Positions 16,672-25,372 of a stretch of DNA of 64,000 nucleotides are shown here, piece by piece (position 1 is the stretch's first letter; every line of letters starts with the position of its first letter). The notes below the pieces were generated by a model, which worked only from the letters and a program-made list of their open reading frames with translations, made no database searches and had not been told where the DNA came from. Source of the DNA: JAMQPK01 sp963782595 (GTDB lineage Bacteria; Acidobacteriota; Vicinamibacteria; Vicinamibacterales; JAMQPK01). The stretch lies in the NCBI GenBank assembly GCA_963782595.1, contig CAWAKJ010000005.1, forward strand, positions 372,001-436,000, in the 5' to 3' direction. The position numbers were made by a program, and so were the translations under genes.

Positions 16672-17445
16672 CTAAAGCCTCAGATACTCCCGCAGACGCT
16701 TGGTCTGTGCGCGGCTGACCGGAATCTCCGTGGCCTTCGTGTCCTTCATCCTGAGGATGTAATTCCTGCTGAACCAGGGGACTATCTCCTTAACCTTGTT
16801 AATGTTAACCAGATGCGACCGGTGCACGCGCCAGAACACGCTCGGGTCGAGCCGCGACTGCAGCTCGTCGAGCGTCCTAAAATTGGACGTGCCGGCCAAT
16901 TGGCTAGTTACTATGTTAATCGAGTCGTCGGTTAGAGAGGCATAGATAATCTCTTCGGCCTGAACTAGCAAAAATCGCTCCCCCACCTTGACAGCGACCC
17001 TCTCTCTTTTGCTCTGACGCTCCGACATCAATTGGACGATTCGCTCGACCTGGTCGTTCAGGGGGGCTTCTTTGGTCGGGGCGACCCGCTGGCGGGCCCG
17101 TTCGACCGCCTTTTCGAGCCGGGCCGCTTCCACGGGCTTCAGAAGGTAGTCCACCGCGTTGATCTCAAAAGCCGCGATGGCATGTCTGTCGAACGCAGTG
17201 ACAAATACGATATTGGGCGTCGTCCCGTTCTGGATGAGCTGGTGGGCCACCTCGAAGCCGTTCAAGCCGGGCATCTGCACGTCCAGAAACAGCACATCGG
17301 GCGTCAGCCGTTCGACCAGACCCACGGCCTCCAGTCCGTTGCCGGCCTGGGCGATTACCTCGACACTACCCGTCTGCTCGAGCATGTAACACAGCTCTTC
17401 TCTCGCGAGCTGTTCATCATCGACGACCACGGCTTTTAGGGACAT
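16672..17445 (-). CDS. LytTR-family response regulator
   Basis: 257 aa. The receiver domain (residues 1-120) has VVVDDEQLAREEL, phospho-acceptor D54 in DVLFLDVQMPGLNG, and K in LLKPVEAARL. A linker leads to the LytTR DNA-binding domain (about 150-257: VKVGERFLLVQAEEIIYASL, RVHRSHLVNINKVKEI). It works with the LytS-type kinase encoded 48 bp upstream on the same strand. Targets are unknown. Confidence 0.92.
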   Translation of the reverse strand: MSLKAVVVDDEQLAREELCYMLEQTGSVEVIAQAGNGLEAVGLVERLTPDVLFLDVQMPGLNGFEVAHQLIQNGTTPNIVFVTAFDRHAIAAFEINAVDYLLKPVEAARLEKAVERARQRVAPTKEAPLNDQVERIVQLMSERQSKRERVAVKVGERFLLVQAEEIIYASLTDDSINIVTSQLAGTSNFRTLDELQSRLDPSVFWRVHRSHLVNINKVKEIVPWFSRNYILRMKDTKATEIPVSRAQTKRLREYLRL

Positions 17446-17493
17446 ATTGCTGACGTTTACGGTTTATCGGCTTACGGGCTTCAGACTACAGGC

Positions 17494-18654
17494 TTAGGCC
17501 GTAATTCGCTCCGCTGAGATCATATCGGGAATCTCCAGGCGGATGATGGTGCCGAGATTGGGCACACTGGTGATTCGTACCCGGTACGCCGCGCCGTAAA
17601 TGACGCTGAGGCGCTCGTTGACATTGCTCAGTCCGATTCCGTCGGTCAGCGCCGAATTCATCCGCTCTTCGGTCATGCCCATCCCATCGTCTTCCACTTC
17701 GATGATCGCGTGGCCGTTCTGGCGCACGCTGCGAACGACGATGCGGCCGCCGCCCACCTTGCGCGAAAAGCCGTGCTTGATGGAGTTCTCGATGAGCGGT
17801 TGAAGAATCATGCTCGGCACGATGATGTCGAGCGTGTCGGGGCTGATCTGCTTGTCGATCTTCAGCTGCGGGCCGAAGCGGATGACCTCGATGTCGAGGT
17901 ACTCGTCGATTGATTCCAGCTCTTCGCGCAGCGTCACGAAATGGTCGCGGCTGCGCAGCAGCCGCCTCAGCAGCCCGGACAGCTTGACGACGACGGTACG
18001 GGCCGTCTCCGGGTTGGTCCGGATGAGCGATTGAATCGACGTGAGGGTGTTGAACAGGAAGTGCGGGTTGATCTGACTGGCCAGCGCTTCGACCCGGGCC
18101 GTCAGCAGCAGCTTGTCCTGTTCCTCGAGGCGATGCTCGATGCGGGCGTTGTTCCAGATCTTGATCGGCGTCGCAACGCACAGCACCGTGCTGAGCACGA
18201 CGAGGACCAACATTCCCGGAGACATGTTTTCGATGTGGAGGAAGAAGAGCCGGGTGGTATTGGGTTCGTTGAAACGCCACCCCAGGGTCTGGCGCAGCAG
18301 CTCGAGCGCGACAGGGGCGAGCAGGAGGATGACCGCCCAGTCGACACTGACGTTCCTGAGCATCCGCCAGAGATGACGGTGGAGCTTCGTGAACACGAAC
18401 GGCGAGAAGTGCCAGATGTCTTCTTTGTTGGGGCACGCCTCGCGCAGACCGCCGCCTGCAAACCCGCATCCGACGGCGAAGAACAACGCGATGAACTCCC
18501 CGGCCAGCAGCGCCGGCCCCGCCACCATCAATCCCACGATCGCGCCGGCGTACGGCCCCGCAATCAGGCCGGCGAGGAATGCACCTTCGAGCGTGAGATC
18601 CGCCGCGTCGTAGCTGAGCAGCAGGCGGGACGAGACGCCCGCTGCCAGGGGCAC
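17494..18654 (-). CDS. LytS-type sensor histidine kinase
   Basis: 386 aa from the GTG at 18654. An N-terminal 5TMR-LYT membrane domain (LTLEGAFLAGLIAGPYAGAIVGLMVAG) is followed by His_kinase (EALASQINPHFLFNTLTSIQ, phospho-His in NPHFLFN) and an HATPase domain (PSMILQPLIENSIKHGFS, VEDDGMGMTEE, GIGLSNVNERL). In-frame coding continues upstream to about 18846 and specifies the first membrane helix (TAAQFLLTTLVVKITIVAAL). However, no ATG, GTG or TTG is present there, so the true start may be a rare codon such as CTG at 18822. Pairs with the LytTR regulator. Confidence 0.88.
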   Translation of the reverse strand: MPLAAGVSSRLLLSYDAADLTLEGAFLAGLIAGPYAGAIVGLMVAGPALLAGEFIALFFAVGCGFAGGGLREACPNKEDIWHFSPFVFTKLHRHLWRMLRNVSVDWAVILLLAPVALELLRQTLGWRFNEPNTTRLFFLHIENMSPGMLVLVVLSTVLCVATPIKIWNNARIEHRLEEQDKLLLTARVEALASQINPHFLFNTLTSIQSLIRTNPETARTVVVKLSGLLRRLLRSRDHFVTLREELESIDEYLDIEVIRFGPQLKIDKQISPDTLDIIVPSMILQPLIENSIKHGFSRKVGGGRIVVRSVRQNGHAIIEVEDDGMGMTEERMNSALTDGIGLSNVNERLSVIYGAAYRVRITSVPNLGTIIRLEIPDMISAERITA

Positions 18655-18877
18655 ACCGAGGCTGAAGGCAAACAGCAGACGCTCGGGCCAGGCTCGCCGC
18701 TCTGAAATCAGGATGTGACGGAAGCGATGGTAGCGGACGAGGATCGTGGCAAGAGCCGCGACTATCGTAATCTTGACGACCAGGGTCGTCAGCAGGAACT
18801 GTGCGGCCGTCAGGAATCTCAGCTGGACATCCTCGGTAGGGAAAGCTTAACAAATTGTGGCTTACAATGTGGGGAGC

Positions 18878-19342
18878 ATGATCAAGCGCATTCTGGAGAG
18901 TACCGGCGCATTTATCACCGGCTTTGCGACGACCTTCAAGTACATGTTCAAGCCGCCGGTGACGGTGAACTATCCCGATCAAAAGGTGCCGATGTTTCCC
19001 AAGTGGCGAGGGAAGCAGGTGCTGATGCGCGACGAAGCGGGCCTGGAAAAGTGCGTGGCATGCGGGCTGTGTGCGGTGGCCTGCCCGGCCGATGCGATCT
19101 ATCTCGAGGCGGCGGAGAACGACGGAACCGTGTTGGCGGGGCCGCGATACGCGACGACCTACCAGATTCACAAGACGCGCTGCATTTTCTGCGGCTACTG
19201 CGAAGAAGCCTGCCCTGTCTCGGCCATCTTCATGGGCAAAGACTACGAGCTTGCCGTCTACAGCAAGAACGATTTCATCTGGGACAAGAAAGATCTGCTC
19301 GTTCCGGCGCCGGCTGACGCCGTAGCGCCCAATCAGAGATAG
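18878..19342 (+). CDS. nuoI: NADH-quinone oxidoreductase subunit I (NuoI-like ferredoxin)
   Basis: 154 aa from the ATG at 18878 with GGGGAG upstream. Two [4Fe-4S] motifs are complete: CVACGLCAVACP and CIFCGYCEEACP. The surrounding FITGFATTFKYMFKPPVTVNYPD and DYELAVYSKNDFIWDK are NuoI-specific. In complex I this subunit carries clusters N6a and N6b toward the quinone. No other nuo gene is adjacent: upstream is the divergent kinase and downstream a metallophosphatase. Confidence 0.88.
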   Translation: MIKRILESTGAFITGFATTFKYMFKPPVTVNYPDQKVPMFPKWRGKQVLMRDEAGLEKCVACGLCAVACPADAIYLEAAENDGTVLAGPRYATTYQIHKTRCIFCGYCEEACPVSAIFMGKDYELAVYSKNDFIWDKKDLLVPAPADAVAPNQR

Positions 19343-19436
19343 GGCAGTAGCGCCCAATCAAAGACAGGGCAGATGGCAGATCGCAGATGGCAGAACCCAG
19401 AACCCAGAACCTAGAACCTAGAACCTAGAACCGCGG
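19343..19436. repeat. compound GGCAGAT and AGAACCC/T heptamer repeats
   Basis: GGGCAGTAGCGCCCAATCA is followed by a direct near-copy, then GGCAGAT units (19368-19392) and six AGAACCC/AGAACCT units (19393-19430). It lies between nuoI and the metallophosphatase. Confidence 0.75.
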
Positions 19437-20096
19437 ATGCTATTTGGTGCCGTCGGCGATCTGCACGGAGATTTCGACGCGCTTGATCGGGCGATGGCGC
19501 GGCACCCCGAGGTCGCTTTCTGGCTCTGTCCCGGCGATCTTGCCGGAGAGAACGGCGCCTACCCGCAGCCGCGCGCGCCGCTGTACTGGATTAAGGGCAA
19601 CAACGAAGACTTCGACTTTGTCGCTGAACAACCTGCGGGCGGTGGTACGTTGCCGAACCTTCATTACATCCCCAATGGCGTGTCAGTAACGGCGCAGGGA
19701 TTTGTGCTTGCCGGCCTTGGAGGGACATTCGCGCCGACCATGTATGAAACAACTGCCGCGCAGCTTCCGAAAGGTTCTTCCTCGAGCAAGAGCGACCGTA
19801 GACGGCACTTCGTGCGCGAAGAAGTGGACGCGTGTAAGAGTCTGCCGGACGTCGATGTCTTCCTCTCACATGAAGCCGCGCGGCCCTTTCCGTTGCCGCG
19901 CGTGAAGGACGCCGGCAAGACTCCGATCAATGAGGTGCTATCGGCGATGCAGCCGCGGCTTCATCTCTTCGGCCACCATCACCGCTACTCGGTGGCTGAG
20001 CGCCAGCACGTGACCTCGATAGGGCTGGAAAAGGTCTCGGACTCATACCTGCTCATCGATGGCAAGACCCTTGCTCACCAACGTGTGACGATCTGA
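19437..20096 (+). CDS. metallophosphoesterase
   Basis: 219 aa. The calcineurin-like metal-binding motifs occur in order: GDLHGDFDAL (residues 6-15), CPGDLAGENG, KGNNEDFDF, FLSHEAARPF and FGHHHRYS near residue 180. Family members hydrolyse phosphomonoesters or cyclic nucleotides; the substrate is unknown. It starts immediately after a heptamer repeat, without a clear ribosome binding site. Confidence 0.85.
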   Translation: MLFGAVGDLHGDFDALDRAMARHPEVAFWLCPGDLAGENGAYPQPRAPLYWIKGNNEDFDFVAEQPAGGGTLPNLHYIPNGVSVTAQGFVLAGLGGTFAPTMYETTAAQLPKGSSSSKSDRRRHFVREEVDACKSLPDVDVFLSHEAARPFPLPRVKDAGKTPINEVLSAMQPRLHLFGHHHRYSVAERQHVTSIGLEKVSDSYLLIDGKTLAHQRVTI

Positions 20097-20120
20097 TATA
20101 TAGTCCCCGACGGAGGTGTA

Positions 20121-20822
20121 ATGGCGTTGCTCTTTCCGCGAGAAGAGGATAAAGACTTCGCGGGCTCTACCGACGCGGCGACACGTTCTTTATCGGCTAT
20201 CTCCCTCGAGACCTCGTTTGTCGAAGGCGTCTACGAGAAGATGGCTTCTGTCTACGATTTGTTCTTCGGCCTCCCCCTGCATCACGGCCGCGCCACGGCG
20301 ATTCGCCGCATGGCGATTAAGCCCGACGATCAGATCCTCGAAGTGGGCGTGGGAACCGGTATCAGCCTTCCGCTGTATCCGCGTCGCTGCTCGCTGACAG
20401 CCATCGACCTGTCCGAAGGCATGTTGGAGCGGGCGCGGACCCGTGTCATCCAATACAACCTTCGCAACGTCCGTCTCATCCAGATGGACGCGACGAAGCT
20501 GAAGTTCAAGGACAACTCCTTCGACATCGTGTTTGCGCCCTACTTCATCAGCTGCGTGCCCGACCCGCTCGGTGTGACGCGCGAGATGCGCCGTGTGTGC
20601 AAGCGGGGAGGGCGGCTGGTGTTCCTCAATCACTTTCTCAGCGACCGTCCGATCACGTCGAAGATCGAGCGGGCCATCGCGCCGCTCACCGTGCACCTGG
20701 GCTTCAAGTCCGACTTCGACCTTCCAGCGTTCCTCGCGCAGACGGGGCTGCGCGCGGCATCGATCGAGAAGGTGAACGTTCCACGCATCTGGTCGCTGGT
20801 GATCTGTCAAAACGCTGAATGA
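20121..20822 (+). CDS. class I SAM methyltransferase, probable phospholipid N-methyltransferase
   Basis: 233 aa with GGAGG before the ATG. Motif I is ILEVGVGTGISLPLYP (residues about 73-88) and TAIDLSEGMLERAR follows. VCKRGGRLVFLNHFLSD and the N-terminal VYEKMASVYDLFFGLPLHHGRATAIRRM match the Rhodobacter-type PmtA group, which methylates phosphatidylethanolamine toward phosphatidylcholine. It shares a 4-bp ATGA overlap with a second methyltransferase, so the pair is translationally coupled. UbiE-like function is the alternative. Confidence 0.75.
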   Translation: MALLFPREEDKDFAGSTDAATRSLSAISLETSFVEGVYEKMASVYDLFFGLPLHHGRATAIRRMAIKPDDQILEVGVGTGISLPLYPRRCSLTAIDLSEGMLERARTRVIQYNLRNVRLIQMDATKLKFKDNSFDIVFAPYFISCVPDPLGVTREMRRVCKRGGRLVFLNHFLSDRPITSKIERAIAPLTVHLGFKSDFDLPAFLAQTGLRAASIEKVNVPRIWSLVICQNAE

Positions 20823-21454
20823 ACCGGCTGTCTGACTATCAGACGTTCCTCACCCAGTTTCTTCGCAACTACAGCACGACCGGTTCAGTCATCCCGAGCG
20901 GACGCCCCCTTGGCCGCGCCTTGTGCCGTTATGTCGCGTTTGGCGACGGGCCGCAGAAGATTCTGGAGGCCGGGCCCGGCACCGGAGCCGTGACGGGATG
21001 CATCATCGATCGCATGCGTCAGGACGACCAGTTGTGGATGGTCGAGGTGAATTCGACGTTTGCGGCGCATCTGCGCAACGCCTTCAGGACCCGCCCGTCA
21101 TTCCGCGAAGCCGCGAGCCGCTGTCATATCGTCGAGGGGCCGGTGCAGCAGCTCGGCCAGGACGGGCAATTCGACCTCATCATCTCGGGGCTGCCGCTCA
21201 ACAACTTCGCAGCAGAGGACGTGCGAGCGATTCTGCAGGCCTATGCGACGCTGCTGAAACCAGGCGGGGTCCTTTCGTTTTTTCAGTACATCCTCATCCG
21301 GCCGGCAAAAATGTTTGTCAGCCTTGGCTCCGAGCGCAATCGGCTGCACGGTGTAGGAGAAGTGATCGAAGGTGTCCTGGGCGACAGGGAATTTGCGCGC
21401 GAGTGGGTGTGGGTGAACGTCCCGCCTGCGTGGGTGCATCACATCAGATTCTGA
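20819..21454 (+). CDS. KsgA-like phospholipid methyltransferase
   Basis: 211 aa, start overlapping the previous stop. FLRNYSTTGSVIPSGRPLGRAL in the first 35 residues and ILEAGPGTGAVTGCIID are typical of the small Sinorhizobium-type PmtA family, which resembles rRNA adenine dimethyltransferases. IISGLPLNNF stands where KsgA has the NLPY motif. Its coupling to the other methyltransferase suggests stepwise phosphatidylethanolamine methylation, which is inference. Confidence 0.75.
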   Translation: MNRLSDYQTFLTQFLRNYSTTGSVIPSGRPLGRALCRYVAFGDGPQKILEAGPGTGAVTGCIIDRMRQDDQLWMVEVNSTFAAHLRNAFRTRPSFREAASRCHIVEGPVQQLGQDGQFDLIISGLPLNNFAAEDVRAILQAYATLLKPGGVLSFFQYILIRPAKMFVSLGSERNRLHGVGEVIEGVLGDREFAREWVWVNVPPAWVHHIRF

Positions 21455-21475
21455 CGCTGAGTATGGCAGAGGGCA

Positions 21476-22597
21476 TCACGTCGCCTGCGTCAGAATCTCT
21501 GCGGCGGCGACTTCGGCTCCATTCAGCAATGGACGCTCCGGTGGCGCCGGCCGGTTCAGCAGCCGCTCGAGCGCCGCGCTCCATCTTCCTTTCAGCAGAT
21601 CCTCCCTGTCGATGAACTGCGTCCGCACATACCTGGGCATGGCCTCGACGAGCACGTCGTATTCGATAAAACGGCCGCGCGAGGTGTAGAGCAAGGCAGT
21701 GTCGTTGGCGATGGCCTCGCTGATGATGCCGTAACCGGGCTTTGTCGCGACAACATCGGCGGCCCGCACGAGGTCTTCATATCGCAGTCCGCCACCGTAA
21801 AGCTCACGTTCTGAGATGTAGAGCACTCCGGGCGCCGGCTTGATCTGTTCTTGCCCCGGTGTATCGGTCGTCGCGAATGTGTAATTCGACAATCGCGTCA
21901 GGGCGGCGGTATCGAGGCCTGCGACGCCGTAGCCGCCGAAGGAGATGAGGACGAGCGGTTTCCCGCGGTCTCGTGGCGGCAGACCCAGCGCCCGCCGCAC
22001 TTCGTCTGGCTCGCGCTGCGATTGGCGGGCGATAAAGGGGATGTCGCGTGTGATGGATTCCAACCCCTCGAATCCTCCGGACATCGGCAGTCGCAGGACG
22101 CTGGTGGCCTGTTGGTAGGCACCGCGGATGTCGCGCGCGAGCTCGGTGGTCGACGCGTCGGCATACCCCGCGTAAATCCAGTCCCACGTGAAGTTCCCGA
22201 CAGCAACCGAGGGTACGCCCGCCGCGGCAGCCGCGGCGAAAGCGAGTGGGGGGATGTCTCCGACGACGACACTCGCGCGGTGCGTGCCAAGGTATGCGGC
22301 TTCTGCGGCCGCGAGCTGGGGCAGACAAGCCTGGAAATGTCGCGCCTGTCGGATGCTTTCATCGGTATCGACGTTGAGGCTGTCGATTTGAACCATGCCC
22401 GAATCGCACTGCAGTGGGGCGATCTCGGCGCGTCCCTGGAGCGTACGCTCGAAAAATCGCCGCGGTGCCGACGTTTTTACGGTGATTGCGGTGTCCGGGT
22501 TTCGGTCCAGCAGCGCGTGCATCACCTCGACGGCGCGCGATGTGTGTCCGAATCCGTGCCCGGAGACATAAAAGACGATGCGATATGATGGGTTCAT
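21476..22597 (-). CDS. MurG-like glycosyltransferase
   Basis: 373 aa. The N-terminal VFYVSGHGFGHTSRAVEVMHAL is the GT-B opening found in MurG/UGT-like proteins and in the N-terminal part of plant L-arabinokinase-like enzymes. Later KPLVLISFGGYGVAGLD and the donor-binding-like DVVATKPGYGIISEAIANDTALLY complete the fold. Donor and acceptor are not known. Its ATG (complement of 22595-22597) shares the CATG tetranucleotide with the start of the divergent zinc-ribbon gene. Confidence 0.75.
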   Translation of the reverse strand: MNPSYRIVFYVSGHGFGHTSRAVEVMHALLDRNPDTAITVKTSAPRRFFERTLQGRAEIAPLQCDSGMVQIDSLNVDTDESIRQARHFQACLPQLAAAEAAYLGTHRASVVVGDIPPLAFAAAAAAGVPSVAVGNFTWDWIYAGYADASTTELARDIRGAYQQATSVLRLPMSGGFEGLESITRDIPFIARQSQREPDEVRRALGLPPRDRGKPLVLISFGGYGVAGLDTAALTRLSNYTFATTDTPGQEQIKPAPGVLYISERELYGGGLRYEDLVRAADVVATKPGYGIISEAIANDTALLYTSRGRFIEYDVLVEAMPRYVRTQFIDREDLLKGRWSAALERLLNRPAPPERPLLNGAEVAAAEILTQAT

Positions 22598-22928
22598 GGA
22601 TGAACGGGACTTCTTTACCGAGCGCCCGGAGCAGAGGCCGGTTCAATATTCCTGTCCCCGCTGCAAGCGCCGCAACGAATACATGGTGCGGTGGATGCGC
22701 CGGACGAAGAAGAAGAGCCTGCCGCCAGGCGCTGACGCCCGCGACCGCGCGCTCTACGCGAAGCTCCGCGATTATCTCATCCGGATGGACGATGACGTGA
22801 CCTGCAAGACGTGCGGAAAGCGGTTCGAGATTCCGTCGCACCAGTCGATGGTGTTCCTCGACGAGCAGGGCCGGGGCGGGCCGGAGAATTTCGATCCGGA
22901 CGACGACAATCGCGGAAACCGCGCATAA
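22596..22928 (+). CDS. small zinc-ribbon protein of unknown function
   Basis: 110 aa from ATG 22596; an alternative ATG at 22578 adds six residues and would overlap the divergent glycosyltransferase further. Two CxxC pairs (YSCPRCKRRN near residue 20 and VTCKTCGKRF near residue 75) can bind one zinc. A basic RWMRRTKKKS stretch and an acidic tail FDPDDDNRGN are visible. The stop overlaps the next ATG (TAATG), so it is coupled to the TPR-peptidase gene. Confidence 0.6.
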   Translation: MDERDFFTERPEQRPVQYSCPRCKRRNEYMVRWMRRTKKKSLPPGADARDRALYAKLRDYLIRMDDDVTCKTCGKRFEIPSHQSMVFLDEQGRGGPENFDPDDDNRGNRA

Positions 22929-25372
22929 TGATGTCTTCCATGAAACCCGGGTTCTGGCGCGGCGCGCTCTTCCGCCTTCTGGCCGTGGCATTGGCCGTTG
23001 GGACCGTCTCGGACGGCCGGACCAGCCGCATTGCGTACGCGCAGGGTGTGAGCGATCCGATTGTCGTGAAGGCACGCGCCGCGATCAACAGCGGCCAGTA
23101 CGCCGAGGCCGAGGCGCTGCTCAAGCCGCTGGCGGCAAAAACGCCGGACGGCGAGGCGGCGTTGGAGCTCGGCCTGTTCTACGATTTGATGGGCCGCGAC
23201 GATGAATCGCGAGCGCTGCTTCGGCGCATCGCCGATCTCCAGGTGGGCCCGCGCACGTCGCCCGCCGAATATGCCCGTCTCGGCCGTGCGGCCCGAGCGC
23301 TCGGTGAATTCCAGCTCGCGAACGATGCGTATCGTCTCGCGACGGAAAAGGCGCCCAACGATCCCTCGCTGCACACCGGATGGGGCGAGCTGTTCCTGCA
23401 CGCCCACGACAACGCTGAGGCCGCTAAATCATTTCAGGATGCGCTTACCGCTGACGGCAAATGGGTTCCCGCACTGGTTGGAATGGCGAAGGCGCTCCTC
23501 GACGTCAATCCGCCCGGCGCCGAGAAAGCGATCGAGCAGGCGCTGTCGCTGGATCCGGATGTCATCGACGCTCATCTGCTGAAGGCGCAGCTCGAGCTGG
23601 ACAAGAGCGATCGCGAGGCGGCGAAGGCGTCGATCGCGAAGGCGAAGTCGATCAATCCCGTCAGTCTGGACGCTTTCGCGTGGAGCGGCGCCGTCGCGTA
23701 TATCGAAGACCGTCAGGCCGACCTCCAGCAGCAGGCGGCGGCGGCGCTCAAGATCAATCCCCGTTTCGGCGGTGCGTATCGCATCCCGGCCGAGCTGGCC
23801 GCGGCAAACTACCGCTTCGAAGAAGCGGTCGCGCTCAGCCGCAAAGCGCTCGAGATCGATCCGAACGATGTCCGCACGCTTTCGGCCCTCGGCGTCCAGC
23901 TATTGCGCACGGGTGATGAAGCCGAAGCGCGGCAGGTGCTGGAGAAGTCCTTTGCAATAGACAAGTTCGACGTGACCACGTCCAACCTGCTGACGATGCT
24001 CGACTCGCTGGAGAAGTTCGACGTGACGACCGAAGGCAACATTGTCTTCAAGAGTCATCCGAGCGAAACACCGGTGATGCGTGAATACGTCGGCCCGCTC
24101 GCGCAACAGGCGCTCGACATCTTCTCGAAGAAGTATCAGTTCACGCCCAAGGGACCGATTCTGATCGAGATGTTCCCCAAACACGACGACTTCGCCGTTC
24201 GAACGGTGGGGTTGCCCGGCATGATCGGCGCGCTTGGCGCCTGTTTCGGCCGGGTGGTGACACTCGACTCGCCGAAAGCCCGCCCGCCTGGCGATTTCAA
24301 CTGGGCGCCCACACTGTGGCACGAGCTGGCGCACGTCATGACGCTGCAGCTCTCGAAGCAGCGCGTGCCCCGCTGGCTCACCGAAGGCATCTCGACCTAC
24401 GAAGAGAAGCTGGGCTCGCCCGCATGGGGACGCGAAGGCGAGCTGTCGTTTGTGGCCGCCTACGGCATGGGCGAACACATGACCTTGCGCGAGCTCAACG
24501 CCGCATTCCAGGATCCTGAAAAAATCTCGCTGGCGTACTACGAGGCCTCGATTCTCACCGAGCACATCGTCGACAAGTACGGCATGAGCGCGCTTCGAAA
24601 ACTCCTCGTCTCGTACGGCGACGGGCTCGAAGGCGAAGCGGCCTTGAAGGCGGGGCTCGGAGTCGATATCGACACGCTGCAGGCCGAGTTCGACAAGCTG
24701 CTCAACGCCAAGTACGGAACGATCGTCAAGGCGCTGAAACCGCCGAAAGAGCTCGAGCCCGGTAAAGGCGATCCCGAGGCGATTGCGGGCGCATTTCCCG
24801 ACAGCTTCCAGGCCCAGGTGGCGCTCGGGGAGCATCTACGCAAGGCCGGGCGCAGCGACGAAGCGTTCAAGGTGCTCGAGCGCGCGGCCGAGATGGTGCC
24901 GATGGCGACCGGCCCGCGCAGTCCGCGCGCGATGATGGCGCAGATGGCTGTCGAGCGGAAGGATTCGGCGCGCGCCATCAGCGAGCTGGAGAAGCTGTTG
25001 CAGCATGAAAATACGGATCTCGACGCGGTAAGGCTGCTGGCCAGGCTCTACCAGGAGACCAAGGCGCCGCCAGCAAAGCTCATGTCCGCCTACGAGCGCA
25101 TCGCTCAGCTCGATCCGTTCGACGCGGCGAACCATTCTGTGTTCGGCCGTCTGAAGATGGAGGCCGGCGACGCCCGCACGGCCCTGCGCGAGTTCAAAGC
25201 CGCGGTCGCTGCGAGGTCGCTCGATCCTGCTGCTGCGTACTCCGATCTTGCCGAGAGCTACCTGGCCATCGGCGACAAAGTGCAGGCCCGTCGAGCGGTG
25301 CTCTCGGCCATCGAGGTGGCGCCAGGCTATCCCCGAGCCCAGGAGTTGCTGCTGAAGGTGGTGGGCCAATAA
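22928..25372 (+). CDS. TPR-rich secreted gluzincin peptidase (peptidase MA-like)
   Basis: 814 aa. The ATG at 22928 overlaps the previous stop and opens a signal peptide ending near YAQG. TPR units fill residues about 45-350 and again the last 200 residues. Between them lies a zinc metallopeptidase domain with PTLWHELAHVMTLQL (HExxH) and RWLTEGISTYEE, where the Glu of EG is the third ligand, as in peptidase MA family gluzincins. Cellular role unknown; probably periplasmic. TAATG links it to the caspase-like gene. Confidence 0.82.
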   Translation: MMSSMKPGFWRGALFRLLAVALAVGTVSDGRTSRIAYAQGVSDPIVVKARAAINSGQYAEAEALLKPLAAKTPDGEAALELGLFYDLMGRDDESRALLRRIADLQVGPRTSPAEYARLGRAARALGEFQLANDAYRLATEKAPNDPSLHTGWGELFLHAHDNAEAAKSFQDALTADGKWVPALVGMAKALLDVNPPGAEKAIEQALSLDPDVIDAHLLKAQLELDKSDREAAKASIAKAKSINPVSLDAFAWSGAVAYIEDRQADLQQQAAAALKINPRFGGAYRIPAELAAANYRFEEAVALSRKALEIDPNDVRTLSALGVQLLRTGDEAEARQVLEKSFAIDKFDVTTSNLLTMLDSLEKFDVTTEGNIVFKSHPSETPVMREYVGPLAQQALDIFSKKYQFTPKGPILIEMFPKHDDFAVRTVGLPGMIGALGACFGRVVTLDSPKARPPGDFNWAPTLWHELAHVMTLQLSKQRVPRWLTEGISTYEEKLGSPAWGREGELSFVAAYGMGEHMTLRELNAAFQDPEKISLAYYEASILTEHIVDKYGMSALRKLLVSYGDGLEGEAALKAGLGVDIDTLQAEFDKLLNAKYGTIVKALKPPKELEPGKGDPEAIAGAFPDSFQAQVALGEHLRKAGRSDEAFKVLERAAEMVPMATGPRSPRAMMAQMAVERKDSARAISELEKLLQHENTDLDAVRLLARLYQETKAPPAKLMSAYERIAQLDPFDAANHSVFGRLKMEAGDARTALREFKAAVAARSLDPAAAYSDLAESYLAIGDKVQARRAVLSAIEVAPGYPRAQELLLKVVGQ

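Noticed and set aside
14882..16675. 597-aa plus-strand open frame opposite the CDF transporter and signal peptidase
   Set aside because: Composition is Arg/Asp/His rich and matches the codon-mirrored antisense of two clear minus-strand genes; no domain is visible.
17486..19357. 623-aa minus-strand open frame through the LytS kinase and nuoI
   Set aside because: Runs out of phase through a kinase and antisense to nuoI; both real genes have intact motifs.
19343..19436. Possible CRISPR-like array of repeats
   Set aside because: Units are 7 bp and contiguous, with no 25-40 bp repeats separated by unique spacers and no cas genes in the window.
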